Shown in pieces: positions 26,011 through 33,997 of a stretch of 54,542 nucleotides of DNA. The DNA comes from Pseudomonadota bacterium (GTDB lineage Bacteria; Pseudomonadota; Alphaproteobacteria; Rhizobiales; Xanthobacteraceae), in assembly GCA_023386635.1 (NCBI GenBank), contig JAEWJH010000123.1:1-54542 (forward strand), in the 5' to 3' direction. Position 1 is the stretch's first letter. Each line of letters opens with the position of its first letter. A model generated the notes under the pieces. It did no database searches and was not told the origin of the DNA. It was given only the letters and a program-made list of their open reading frames with translations. Made by a program: the position numbers and the translations under genes.

Positions 26011-26583
26011 TCAATTCCGCGCGATGATCTCGCGTTCGCGATGCACGGCGTTGTCCGGCTTCATAGCGCGGCCGGGCTTGCGCCGCATCAGGATCGACGG
26101 GCGGCGCTGACGCAAGGTAGCGCGCCGCCGGCGGCGGGCGAACGGCCGTGCCGTCATCACCGAGCCGAGCCGGTCGAACGCTTCGCGGACTTCGCCGTCA
26201 ATCTCGCCGATCAGTTGCGGCACGCCGAGCACCGACGCCCACGACTGCCATTGCGCCATCAGGTCTTCGGTATCCGACGATACATAGAGTGGCAGCCGCA
26301 GCGACGGATCGTTGTGTTCGAGCACCAACGCCACCGCCGCCTGCCGCTCGCCGTCCGGCGGCAGCATGTGCAGCGCGACGCCGAGGAACGCCGACAGCGG
26401 CATGTTCACGGCCATCCGCACGCCGGAAACCGCACGGCGCACGACCACCCGATCGCGATTGATTTCGATGTCCCGTTCCTGTCCATCCGCCCTGGCATCG
26501 GCCGCTGCATAGCGAACCGGCAGGGCGTGCGGGTCGAGCCGCAGCGCGCGACTCGACCCGGCGGACATACCGCCACTTCGCAT
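26011..26583 (-). CDS. DUF6101 family protein
   Basis: 190 residues. After SSRALRLDPHALPVRY come a beta-rich middle with VVRRAVSGVRMAVNMPLSAFLGVAL and VALVLEHNDPSLRLPLYVSSD, matching the DUF6101 family of Hyphomicrobiales; no function is known. The C terminus is strongly basic (RRRRRATLRQRRPS), which might contact nucleic acid or membrane. The start is set at the ATG at 26583 because GAGGCG precedes it by six bases. Divergent from pmbA, with 221 bp between. Confidence 0.8.
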   Translation of the reverse strand: MRSGGMSAGSSRALRLDPHALPVRYAAADARADGQERDIEINRDRVVVRRAVSGVRMAVNMPLSAFLGVALHMLPPDGERQAAVALVLEHNDPSLRLPLYVSSDTEDLMAQWQSWASVLGVPQLIGEIDGEVREAFDRLGSVMTARPFARRRRRATLRQRRPSILMRRKPGRAMKPDNAVHREREIIARN

Positions 26584-26804
26584 TTGACGCCTCAAAACTC
26601 TCCCACGCCGGGTATTCCCGGTCGTGAGGCGATCATGGCAGAGCCGAGGCGAAAACCGCTTAAGAAGCGCGGTTAATCAGGTGTCACCCGCGCGGATGCT
26701 TGATGCGACCTTGCCGGACATGATTGACGAGACCTTGCGCGGATGCGGAAAAATGCGCGAACCCGGTTGAACCGCGCGCTGTTCCACGCCATCTGAAAGG
26801 CCTC

Positions 26805-28166
26805 ATGTCAGACCCAGCCTCCCTCCTCGATCAATCCGCCCTCACCCGCCTCGCCGAACGGCTGGTGGATGCCGCCCGCAAGGCCGGCGCCGATCAGGCC
26901 GACGCGGTCGCCGTGCGTTCGATGTCGCAGTCGATTGAAATCCGCGACGGCGCGGTGGAAGAATCCGAGCGCGCCGAGAGCGACGATGTCGGCCTGCGCG
27001 TGCTGGTCGGCCGCAAGCAGGCCGTCGTCTCCACCAACGATATCGCCGGCGTCTCGCCCGCCGATCTCGCCGCCCGCGCTGTCGCCATGGCGCGCGCCGC
27101 GCCGGAGGACCGCTTCGCCGGCCTCGCCGATCCGGAGCGGCTGGCGCGGGTGATCCCCGATCTCGACCTGCTCGATCCGAATCTGCCGGACGTCAACACC
27201 CTGGAAACCATGGCGCGCACCGCCGAGCAGGCGGGTCTCGCGGTCAAGGGCGTCAGCAAGTCCGGCGGCGCCTCGGCCTCGGCCGGCATCGGCGGCATGG
27301 TACTGATGACCAGTGACGGTTTCCACGGCGCCTATCTCGGCTCGCGCTACGGCGTGTCGATGACCGCCATCGCCGGCCAAGGCACTGGCATGGAGCGCGA
27401 CTACGACTATTCCTCCGCCGCGCATCGCGCCGATCTCGACGCGCCGGAAAAACTCGGCCGCTCCGCCGGCGAGCGCGCGGTGGCGCGGCTCAATCCGCGC
27501 AAGATGAGCACGCGCAAGGTGCCGGTGGTGTTCGACCCGCGCGTGTCCGGCACGCTGGTGTCCCATCTCGCCAATGCAGCGAACGGCGCGGCGATCGCGC
27601 GCAAGTCGTCTTTCCTCAAGGACAAGATGGGCGCGGCGCTGTTCCAGTCGAACATCCGCATCATCGACGATCCGGGGCGCTTGCGCGGCCAGCGATCGCG
27701 GCCGTTCGACGGCGAAGGCGTCGCCGGCGCGCCGCTCGCCATCGTCGACAACGGCGAGTTGCGCTCGTGGGTGCTAGACAGCACCACCGCGCGCGAACTC
27801 GGCCTCGTCACCACCGGCCACGCCAGCCGCGGCACTTCCTCGCCGCCCTCGCCGTCGCCGACCAATCTGCATCTCGAACCTGGCACGCTGACGCCGGCCG
27901 ACCTGATGGCCGACATCAGGGACGGTTTCTATGTCACCGACCTGATCGGCTCCGGCGTCAACGGCGTCACCGGCGACTACAGCCGCGGCGCATCGGGTTT
28001 CTGGATCGAGAACGGTCAGCTCACCTTCGCGGTGAGCGAGGTGACCATCGCCGGGCATCTGTTCGACATCTTCCGAACGCTGACGCCGGCCAACGATCTC
28101 GAATTCCGCTACGGGACCAATGCGCCGACCGTGCGCGTGGAGGGCCTGACGCTTGCCGGCCAGTGA
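26805..28166 (+). CDS. pmbA: TldD/PmbA family protein, PmbA (TldE) type
   Basis: 453 residues. TldD-TldE pairs form a protease that cleaves unfolded peptides, and PmbA/TldE is the subunit without the metal motif. Consistent with this, no HExxxH is present here. The N-terminal AVAVRSMSQSIEIRDGAVEE region and the C-terminal GVNGVTGDYSRGASGFWIENG block are diagnostic. The start is MSDPASLLDQ with GAAAGG upstream. A tldD partner is not in the window. Its last 14 bp overlap the TTG start of the cysQ-type gene, so the two are coupled. Confidence 0.93.
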   Translation: MSDPASLLDQSALTRLAERLVDAARKAGADQADAVAVRSMSQSIEIRDGAVEESERAESDDVGLRVLVGRKQAVVSTNDIAGVSPADLAARAVAMARAAPEDRFAGLADPERLARVIPDLDLLDPNLPDVNTLETMARTAEQAGLAVKGVSKSGGASASAGIGGMVLMTSDGFHGAYLGSRYGVSMTAIAGQGTGMERDYDYSSAAHRADLDAPEKLGRSAGERAVARLNPRKMSTRKVPVVFDPRVSGTLVSHLANAANGAAIARKSSFLKDKMGAALFQSNIRIIDDPGRLRGQRSRPFDGEGVAGAPLAIVDNGELRSWVLDSTTARELGLVTTGHASRGTSSPPSPSPTNLHLEPGTLTPADLMADIRDGFYVTDLIGSGVNGVTGDYSRGASGFWIENGQLTFAVSEVTIAGHLFDIFRTLTPANDLEFRYGTNAPTVRVEGLTLAGQ

Positions 28167-28980
28167 GTTCGGGACGCTGCGCGATCCGCTCGCGCGGGCG
28201 CTGCGCGAGGCTGGGGCGCTCGCGCTCAAGGGCTTCCGTTCGGCGACCCTGAAAAGCTGGCTCAAGGACGAGACCTCGCCGGTGAGCGAAGCCGATCTCG
28301 CCGTCGATGCGCTGCTGCGCGAACGGCTCGGCGCGCTCGCGCCGCGCGCGGCGTGGCTTTCCGAGGAATCCGAAGACGATCCGGTGCGGCTCGCGGCCGA
28401 GGATGTCTGGATCGTCGACCCGATCGACGGCACCCGCGGCTATATCGCCGGCAAGCCGGACTGGACCATCTCGGTGGCGCTGGCGCGCAGCGGACGGCCT
28501 GTCCTGGCAGCACTCTATGCGCCGGCGACCGACGAGATGTTCCTGGCCGGCGCCGCGGCGGGCGCGACGCTGAATGACCGCCGCCTGACCGTGAGCGCCA
28601 ACGACGCGCTCTCAGGCGCGCGCTTCGCCGGGCCGAAGCGCTATCTCGACTGGGTCGCCCGCAGCCATCCCGATGCCGTCACCGTGCCGAAAATCCACTC
28701 GCTGGCGCTGCGGCTGGCGCGGGTCGCCGACGGCAGCATCGACGCTGCCTTCACCTCCGGCCACAGCCACGACTGGGACCTTGCGGCGGCAGACCTTTTG
28801 GTGCACGAAGCCGGCGGCGCATTGACCGATTTCAGCGGCCGGAGGCTGATTTACAACAATGCGGAGCCGGTGCACGAACCCCTGATTGCAGCGGGCCTGC
28901 CCCGCCACGACGAACTGATCGAACTCGCCCGCGACACCGATCGGAACCGACGACAGCTCGGAGAAGACCATGGCCGATGA
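28153..28980 (+). CDS. cysQ: 3'(2'),5'-bisphosphate nucleotidase / inositol monophosphatase family
   Basis: 275 residues from a TTG start inside the end of pmbA. Metal site residues are visible: WLSEESEDD, VDPIDGTRGYI and SHDWDLAAADLLVHEAGG. The CysQ-type enzyme removes the 3'-phosphate from PAP made in sulfate assimilation; the exact substrate (PAP or inositol phosphate) cannot be separated from sequence alone, and I lean to CysQ from the FIAGKP-like YIAGKPDW element. It overlaps DUF4170 by 11 bp. Confidence 0.88.
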   Translation: MPASEFGTLRDPLARALREAGALALKGFRSATLKSWLKDETSPVSEADLAVDALLRERLGALAPRAAWLSEESEDDPVRLAAEDVWIVDPIDGTRGYIAGKPDWTISVALARSGRPVLAALYAPATDEMFLAGAAAGATLNDRRLTVSANDALSGARFAGPKRYLDWVARSHPDAVTVPKIHSLALRLARVADGSIDAAFTSGHSHDWDLAAADLLVHEAGGALTDFSGRRLIYNNAEPVHEPLIAAGLPRHDELIELARDTDRNRRQLGEDHGR

Positions 28981-29218
28981 CGCTCCCGGAAAACAGCTTC
29001 TCCATCTCGTGATCGGCGGCGAACTCACCAAGCTCGGCAGCCACGAATTCAAGGACCTCGACGCGGTCGATATCGTCGGCGTCTATCCGAACTATGCGAG
29101 CGCCTATGTGGCGTGGAAGGCCAAGGCACAGCAGACCGTCGACAACGCGCTGATGCGCTATTTTATCGTCCATCTGCATCGTCTGCTCGACCCGGCGGAA
29201 GCCAATCCCAAGGCCTGA
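28970..29218 (+). CDS. DUF4170 family small protein
   Basis: 82 residues. Recognised by LVIGGELTKLGSHEFKDLD, then VGVYPNYASAYVAWKAKAQ and the C-terminal IVHLHRLLDP. Small cytosolic protein of unknown function, regularly found between cysQ and LPS genes in this order of bacteria. It overlaps the end of cysQ and lies 11 bp before the DUF374 gene, inside one operon. Confidence 0.9.
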   Translation: MADDAPGKQLLHLVIGGELTKLGSHEFKDLDAVDIVGVYPNYASAYVAWKAKAQQTVDNALMRYFIVHLHRLLDPAEANPKA

Positions 29219-29229
29219 CGGAAACCCTC

Positions 29230-29937
29230 ATGCGGTGGTCGAAGCGACTTCTGCGGCAACCGGCGATGCTCGCCGCCGCCGGCTCCGTGGCCGCCGCCTA
29301 TCTGCGGCTCGTGCGCCGGACCAATCCGATGACGCTCGAGCCGCACGACATCTATGACCGTATCGCGCCCGACCTGCCGGTGATCATCGCGCTGTGGCAC
29401 GGCGAGCATCTGATCAGCGCATTCTTCCGCAATCCCGACCGCCCCGGCCACCAGACCAAGGTGCTGATTTCGCGCCATGCCGACGGCGAGATCAACGCGG
29501 TTGCCGCTCGCAAGCTCGGCATCGGTCTCATCCGCGGCTCCGGCGCGCACCACGGCGAATTCCGCCGCAAGGGTGGCGTGCCGGCATTCAAGGATATGCT
29601 CACGGCGCTCGCCGATGGCTACAACATCGTACTCACCGCCGACGTGCCGAAAGTCTCGCGCCGCGCCGGCCTCGGCATCGTCAAGCTGGCGCAGCATTCA
29701 GGCCGGCCGATCTATCCGCTGTCGATGACAACGAGCCGGCGCAAGGAGCTCGACAACTGGGATCGCACCGCGATCAATCTGCCGTTCGGCCGTATGTACG
29801 GCGTGATCGGCGAGCCGATCCGCGTGCCGCGCGACGCCGACGACGCGGCGCTCGAAGCCGCGCGCCTCAAGGTCGAGCAGGAATTGAACGCCGCGAGCGC
29901 CCGCGCCAAACTCCTGGCGGCCGGGAAGGCTTCATGA
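29230..29937 (+). CDS. Lysophospholipid acyltransferase-like protein (DUF374)
   Basis: 235 residues. N-terminal hydrophobic segment (about 10-26), then IIALWHGEHLISAFF, where a WHG-E arrangement stands in for the HX4D site of related acyltransferases, and ISRHADGEINAVAARKLG plus GSGAHHGEFRRKGG. DUF374 lies next to waaA across alphaproteobacteria and is presumed to act on lipid A or another lipid at the inner membrane. The acyl acceptor is not known. Its stop overlaps the waaA start as ATGA. Confidence 0.85.
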   Translation: MRWSKRLLRQPAMLAAAGSVAAAYLRLVRRTNPMTLEPHDIYDRIAPDLPVIIALWHGEHLISAFFRNPDRPGHQTKVLISRHADGEINAVAARKLGIGLIRGSGAHHGEFRRKGGVPAFKDMLTALADGYNIVLTADVPKVSRRAGLGIVKLAQHSGRPIYPLSMTTSRRKELDNWDRTAINLPFGRMYGVIGEPIRVPRDADDAALEAARLKVEQELNAASARAKLLAAGKAS

Positions 29938-31256
29938 GCGCCGCCAACGACAATGCCGACACGACGCCGGTGACGCTGCGCATGTATCGCGGCATTTCGG
30001 CCGCGCTCGGCCCGCTTTCGCCGCTCTTGCTGAATTACCGGCTGCGCCGCGGCAAGGAAGATGCCGCGCGCCTGCCCGAGCGGTTCGGCGAGACGCGCAT
30101 CCCGCGCCCGCGCGGGCCGCTCGTCTGGGTGCATGGCGCGAGCGTCGGCGAATTCAACACCGTGCTGCCGCTGATCGAGCATATCCGCAAGCAGGCCATC
30201 AGCGTGCTGGTCACCACCGGCACGGTGACGGCGGCGAAGCTCGCGCGCGACCGACTGCATCCGCAAGTGGTGCATCAGTTCGTACCGCTCGATGCGCCAC
30301 GCTTCGTCGGCCGGTTTCTCGATCACTGGCGGCCCGATCTCGGCATGTTCGTCGAATCCGACCTGTGGCCGAACATGATCATGGAGACGTCTGAACGCGG
30401 CGTGCCGCTCATCCTCGTCAACGGCCGGCTGTCGGAGCGTTCGTTCGACCGCTGGCGGCTCGCGCCCGGCACCATCGCCGGCCTGCTCGGCCGCTTCAGC
30501 CTGTGTCTCGTGCGCACGCCGGTCGATGCGGACCGTTACGGATCGCTCGGCGCGCCGCGCATCGTCACCACCGGCAATCTGAAGCTCGACGTGCCCGCGC
30601 CGTCCGCCGATCCGGCGGCGCTCGCGGCGCTGACCGATGCCATTGCCGGCCGGCCGCTGCTCGCGGCTGCCTCGACCCATCCAGGCGAAGATGACGTGAT
30701 CGTCGAAGCGCACAAGCTGCTGCGGCAAAGCTTTTCCAATCTCCTGACCGTCATCGCACCGCGCCACCCCGAGCGTGGCGGCGACATTACGGCATTGGCC
30801 GCGACGGCCGGCCTGCGCGCCACGCGGCGCAGCAGCGGCGCGCTTCCCGATGCAACGACCGACATCTATGTCGCCGACACGCTCGGCGAACTCGGCCTGC
30901 TCTATCGGCTGGCGCCGGTTGTGTTCATGGGCGGATCGCTCATTCCCCACGGCGGGCAGAACCCGATCGAGGCGATCAAGCTTGGCGCGGCGATCCTGCA
31001 CGGCCCGCATGTGGGCAATTTCGCCGACATCTATGCGTCGCTCAACAAGGCACGCGGCGCGGCGCGAGTCACCGACGCCGGGAAGCTCGCGTTGCGCGCC
31101 GGTGCCTGGCTCGGCGATCCGGTGGAACGCCGGAGCGTGGCGACCGCCGGCGAGCGCGCCATCGCCGTTCTCGGCGGCGCGCTGGAGCGGACCGCCGCGG
31201 CGCTCGACCCCTATCTGCTGCAGTTGCGTCAGGAATACCGCAACGCCGATGCATGA
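29934..31256 (+). CDS. waaA: 3-deoxy-D-manno-octulosonic acid transferase
   Basis: 440 residues, GT30 family. Transfers Kdo from CMP-Kdo to lipid IVA on the inner face of the cytoplasmic membrane. An N-terminal membrane-associated helix comes before VWVHGASVGEFNTVLPLI, with the catalytic Glu in SVGE. The second domain has FMGGSLIPHGGQNPIEAIKLG for the nucleotide sugar. The start is fixed by the ATGA overlap with DUF374 and GGGAAGG upstream. lpxK follows 23 bp later. Confidence 0.96.
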   Translation: MSAANDNADTTPVTLRMYRGISAALGPLSPLLLNYRLRRGKEDAARLPERFGETRIPRPRGPLVWVHGASVGEFNTVLPLIEHIRKQAISVLVTTGTVTAAKLARDRLHPQVVHQFVPLDAPRFVGRFLDHWRPDLGMFVESDLWPNMIMETSERGVPLILVNGRLSERSFDRWRLAPGTIAGLLGRFSLCLVRTPVDADRYGSLGAPRIVTTGNLKLDVPAPSADPAALAALTDAIAGRPLLAAASTHPGEDDVIVEAHKLLRQSFSNLLTVIAPRHPERGGDITALAATAGLRATRRSSGALPDATTDIYVADTLGELGLLYRLAPVVFMGGSLIPHGGQNPIEAIKLGAAILHGPHVGNFADIYASLNKARGAARVTDAGKLALRAGAWLGDPVERRSVATAGERAIAVLGGALERTAAALDPYLLQLRQEYRNADA

Positions 31257-31279
31257 GATGGACGCGCGGATGACACATC

Positions 31280-32281
31280 ATGCGTGAGCCGGACTTCTGG
31301 TGGAACGACAGCGCGCTCGGTGCGCTGCTGTCGCCGCTCGGCGCGCTCTACGGCGCGCTGACCGCCGCGCGCATGCGGCAGGATGGCATCCGCGCCGGTG
31401 TGCCGGTGATTTGCGTCGGGAATCTGACACTGGGCGGCACCGGCAAGACGCCGACCGCCATCGCCGTCGCGCGGCAGCTTGTCGCCAATGGCGAGCGGCC
31501 GGTGATGCTGACACGCGGCTACGGGGGCAGCGACAGCGGTCCGTTGCTGGTCGACGGGCATTCCCGCGCGCATGCGGTGGGCGACGAGCCTTTGCTGCTG
31601 GCGCGCGCCGTGCCGACCGTTGTGGCGCGCGACCGCGTCGCCGGCGCGGCGCTGGCAGCGGCGCAGAAGGCCACTGTCATCGTCATGGACGACGGTTTGC
31701 AGAATCCGTCGCTGCGCAAGGATCTCGCCATCGCCGTGGTCGATGGACGGCGCGGCCTCGGCAACGGCCGCGTCTTCCCAGCCGGCCCGCTGCGCGCGCC
31801 GCTCGCCGCGCAGATGCCGTTCGTTTCCGCCGTGCTGATCGTCGGCGCCGCACGGCCCGCTTGCGCACCGGTCATCGACGCGGCGCAGGCACGCAATATC
31901 CCGGTGCTGCATGCGGCGCTGACGCCGGACGCCGATGTCGTCGAGTCCCTGCGTGGACGGTTGCTGCTCGCCTTCGCCGGGATCGGCGACCCGGCAAAAT
32001 TCGCGGCCACACTCACGGATGCCGGCGCGCCGCCGCAGCGGCTCGCCGCCTTTGCCGATCATCACCGTTTCACGGAACGCGAGGCCGCCGACCTGTTGGC
32101 AGAGGCCAAAGCCGGCGCGCTGCAACTCGTCACCACGGAAAAGGATCTCGCGCGGCTGACCGGCGCTGCCACGCCGACGCTGGCGCAGCTCGCGCGCGAC
32201 GCCGTCGCGCTGCCGGTGCGGCTGACCGTGTCCGAACCCGGCGTCCTCGCCGGGCTGCTGCGCGCGACGCTGAATCGCTGA
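31280..32281 (+). CDS. lpxK: Tetraacyldisaccharide 4'-kinase
   Basis: 333 residues. Phosphorylates the lipid A disaccharide at O-4' at the inner membrane. The P-loop GNLTLGGTGKTP is at about 48-59, and VIVMDDGLQNPSL, FPAGPLR and the C-terminal VTTEKDLARL are all present. Last gene of the LPS block DUF374-waaA-lpxK. Its stop abuts the stop of the convergent DUF2093 gene with no spacer. Confidence 0.96.
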   Translation: MREPDFWWNDSALGALLSPLGALYGALTAARMRQDGIRAGVPVICVGNLTLGGTGKTPTAIAVARQLVANGERPVMLTRGYGGSDSGPLLVDGHSRAHAVGDEPLLLARAVPTVVARDRVAGAALAAAQKATVIVMDDGLQNPSLRKDLAIAVVDGRRGLGNGRVFPAGPLRAPLAAQMPFVSAVLIVGAARPACAPVIDAAQARNIPVLHAALTPDADVVESLRGRLLLAFAGIGDPAKFAATLTDAGAPPQRLAAFADHHRFTEREAADLLAEAKAGALQLVTTEKDLARLTGAATPTLAQLARDAVALPVRLTVSEPGVLAGLLRATLNR

Positions 32282-32536
32282 TCAGCCGGCGGCGCGGCGC
32301 TGCATCACCGCCTCCGGCGAGACATAAGCCTCCTGCCGGTCGACATCCCAGTATTTGAGCTCTTCGAGCGGGATCGGCGTGCCGGTCACCACGCAGCGCA
32401 CGAATGCGCCGGGGCGGATCACCCGGAAATCGCCGTCGAGATATTTCACCTCGGCTTCGCCGTCGGCCGGATTGAAGCGACCCGAACGATTGAGCACCTT
32501 GAACCTCATGAGAGCGTGGCAGTCTGGCGTCACCAT
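32282..32536 (-). CDS. DUF2093 family small protein
   Basis: 84 residues. The core, VKYLDGDFRVIRPGAFVRC then VTGTPIPLEELKYWDVDRQEAY, is the DUF2093 signature. No function is known; it often neighbours lpxK. GAGG lies about five bases before the ATG at 32536, which is used here; an ATG nine codons later (32509) is an alternative. Two cysteines (C6 and C48) are seen but no metal motif. Confidence 0.85.
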   Translation of the reverse strand: MVTPDCHALMRFKVLNRSGRFNPADGEAEVKYLDGDFRVIRPGAFVRCVVTGTPIPLEELKYWDVDRQEAYVSPEAVMQRRAAG

Positions 32537-32638
32537 AAAGCCTCGCGCGCGCTTGCGAAACCCTCGGATAACGGGGGTGTGAGCACGGCGCGCGCCGCAA
32601 CCATGCTAGTTTCGCTGCGAACCGCCCGACGAGGATCG

Positions 32639-33463
32639 ATGCGCCGTCTCAGCCTGATCGCCACCTTCATCGCTTTGATGCTGGTGCCTGCTGCCGCCGC
32701 CTATGATCGCGTCGAGATTCCGCTCGCAGATATCAAGCTGCACGCGCTCACCGCGCGGCCGGACGGCCCCGGCCCGTTCCCCGCCGTCGTCGCGCTGCAT
32801 GGCTGCGAGGGCCTGGTCGATGCCGCCGGCGCCCTGCTGCCGCAATACCGCGACTGGGGCGACCGGCTGGTGGCGCTCGGCTATGCGGTGATCTTCCCCG
32901 ACAGTTTCGGCTCGCGCGGCCACGGCTCGCAATGCCGACAGCGGATGCGCGCGGCGCGCGCTTCGCGCACGCGCATCGCCGATGCCAATGCGGCGCGACG
33001 TTGGCTGCAAGTCCAGCCGTGGACCAATGCGCAGCGCGTCTCGCTGATGGGCTGGTCGCACGGCGCCACCGCCGCGCTCTACTCCATCCGTCGCCGCGCC
33101 GAAGTGCGCGACGGCACGCCGGACTTCCGCTCGGCCATCGCGTTCTATCCGACCTGCGGGCGGCTCGGTCTCACCGCGTGGAGCGGCCGCGTGCCGACGC
33201 TGATCCTGATCGGCCGCGCCGACGACTGGAGCTCCGCGAGCGCGTGCGAGCAGATGGTGGCGGGCGCGCGGGGCCGCAGCGCGCAGGTGCAGATCGTCGT
33301 TTATCCGGGCGCCTATCACAATTTCGACCGGGCCAACGAGCCGCTGCACGAACTGGCCGGCATCGCCAACACCGCGAGCAACAACGGCCGCGTCCATGTC
33401 GGCACCCAGGCCGCCGCGCGCGACGATGCGATCCGCCGCGCCCGCGAGTTCCTGTCCCGCTAG
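32639..33463 (+). CDS. Secreted dienelactone-hydrolase-like alpha/beta hydrolase
   Basis: 274 residues. A Sec signal peptide (about 1-21, AAAAYD) indicates a periplasmic enzyme. The nucleophile elbow is G-W-S140-H-G, so Ser replaces the Cys of classical dienelactone hydrolases. The other triad members are probably the Asp in IGRADDW and the His in YPGAYHNFDR. The ester substrate is unknown. The ATG is preceded by GAGGATCG. It shares no operon with the lipid A genes, from which it is divided by the minus-strand DUF2093 gene. Confidence 0.85.
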   Translation: MRRLSLIATFIALMLVPAAAAYDRVEIPLADIKLHALTARPDGPGPFPAVVALHGCEGLVDAAGALLPQYRDWGDRLVALGYAVIFPDSFGSRGHGSQCRQRMRAARASRTRIADANAARRWLQVQPWTNAQRVSLMGWSHGATAALYSIRRRAEVRDGTPDFRSAIAFYPTCGRLGLTAWSGRVPTLILIGRADDWSSASACEQMVAGARGRSAQVQIVVYPGAYHNFDRANEPLHELAGIANTASNNGRVHVGTQAAARDDAIRRAREFLSR

Positions 33464-33504
33464 TCTGATCCGGCGGCTTTATCCCCGCGCCTGTCCCGAC
33501 GGCG

Positions 33505-33536
33505 TTGACATCGCGGTCCGGACCAGATGTTATAAT
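33505..33536 (+). promoter_or_regulatory. Sigma70-type promoter of the DUF2946/ZnuD-like unit
   Basis: TTGACA at 33505-33510 and a perfect TATAAT at 33531-33536, 20 nt apart. With the usual 17-nt spacer the -10 would be TGTTAT at 33528-33533. Either choice puts the Zur-type palindrome over the -10 element and the transcript start close to the ATG. Confidence 0.6.
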
Positions 33537-33543
33537 ATTACAT
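33527..33543. promoter_or_regulatory. Probable Zur operator
   Basis: ATGTTATAATATTACAT is an AT-rich imperfect palindrome (7 of 8 arm pairs match) in a GC-rich region. It closely resembles the Zur boxes of alphaproteobacteria of the GTTATAATATAAC type. It covers the -10 region and ends 15 bp before the DUF2946 start, the expected place for zinc-dependent repression. Confidence 0.7.
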
Positions 33544-33558
33544 TTACGCGGGTGAGGG

Positions 33559-33918
33559 ATGATGGGCTGGTTCCGGACCAACCGGATCTGGGCGGGGCGA
33601 CTGGCGCTGTTGGCGCTGGCCCTGCAGCTTGTCCTGTCGTTCGGCCATCACCACCCGCTGCCGTTCTCGCCTGCCGCGGCGGCCGCGGTCCAGACCGCCG
33701 CCCTGCCGTCCGGGACCGATCTTCCCGCCCAGCCAGCCGATCAGGATCACTGCGCCATCTGCGCGGTGATCCACCTCGCCGGTTCGCTGACCCTGCCGCC
33801 ACCGGTCGTGCTGCCGGTGCCAGCACCGCAGCCGGTCGCCTGGACCCAGCCTAGGGCGACAGAGCACGTCGCGCTCGCCGCCCGCGCTTTCCGCGCCCGC
33901 GCACCCCCTTCCGCCTGA
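33559..33918 (+). CDS. DUF2946 family small exported protein
   Basis: 119 residues. A hydrophobic N-terminal segment (about 11-28, signal peptide or anchor) is followed by the possible metal-binding cluster FGHHHP, a Pro/Ala-rich linker and the family motif DHCAICAVIH (62-71). DUF2946 proteins are often encoded beside TonB receptors or metal transport genes, and the His/Cys content suggests a metal contact, probably zinc here. GTGAGGG precedes two consecutive ATGs; the first is used. The TonB receptor starts 79 bp downstream. Confidence 0.82.
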   Translation: MMGWFRTNRIWAGRLALLALALQLVLSFGHHHPLPFSPAAAAAVQTAALPSGTDLPAQPADQDHCAICAVIHLAGSLTLPPPVVLPVPAPQPVAWTQPRATEHVALAARAFRARAPPSA

Positions 33919-33997
33919 CAAGCCCGATTGTTTCGCCGCCGCACCGGATCGTCTCCGGCTGCGCCGCCTGTCTGCTGTCAGTTCCGGAATCGCTCCG

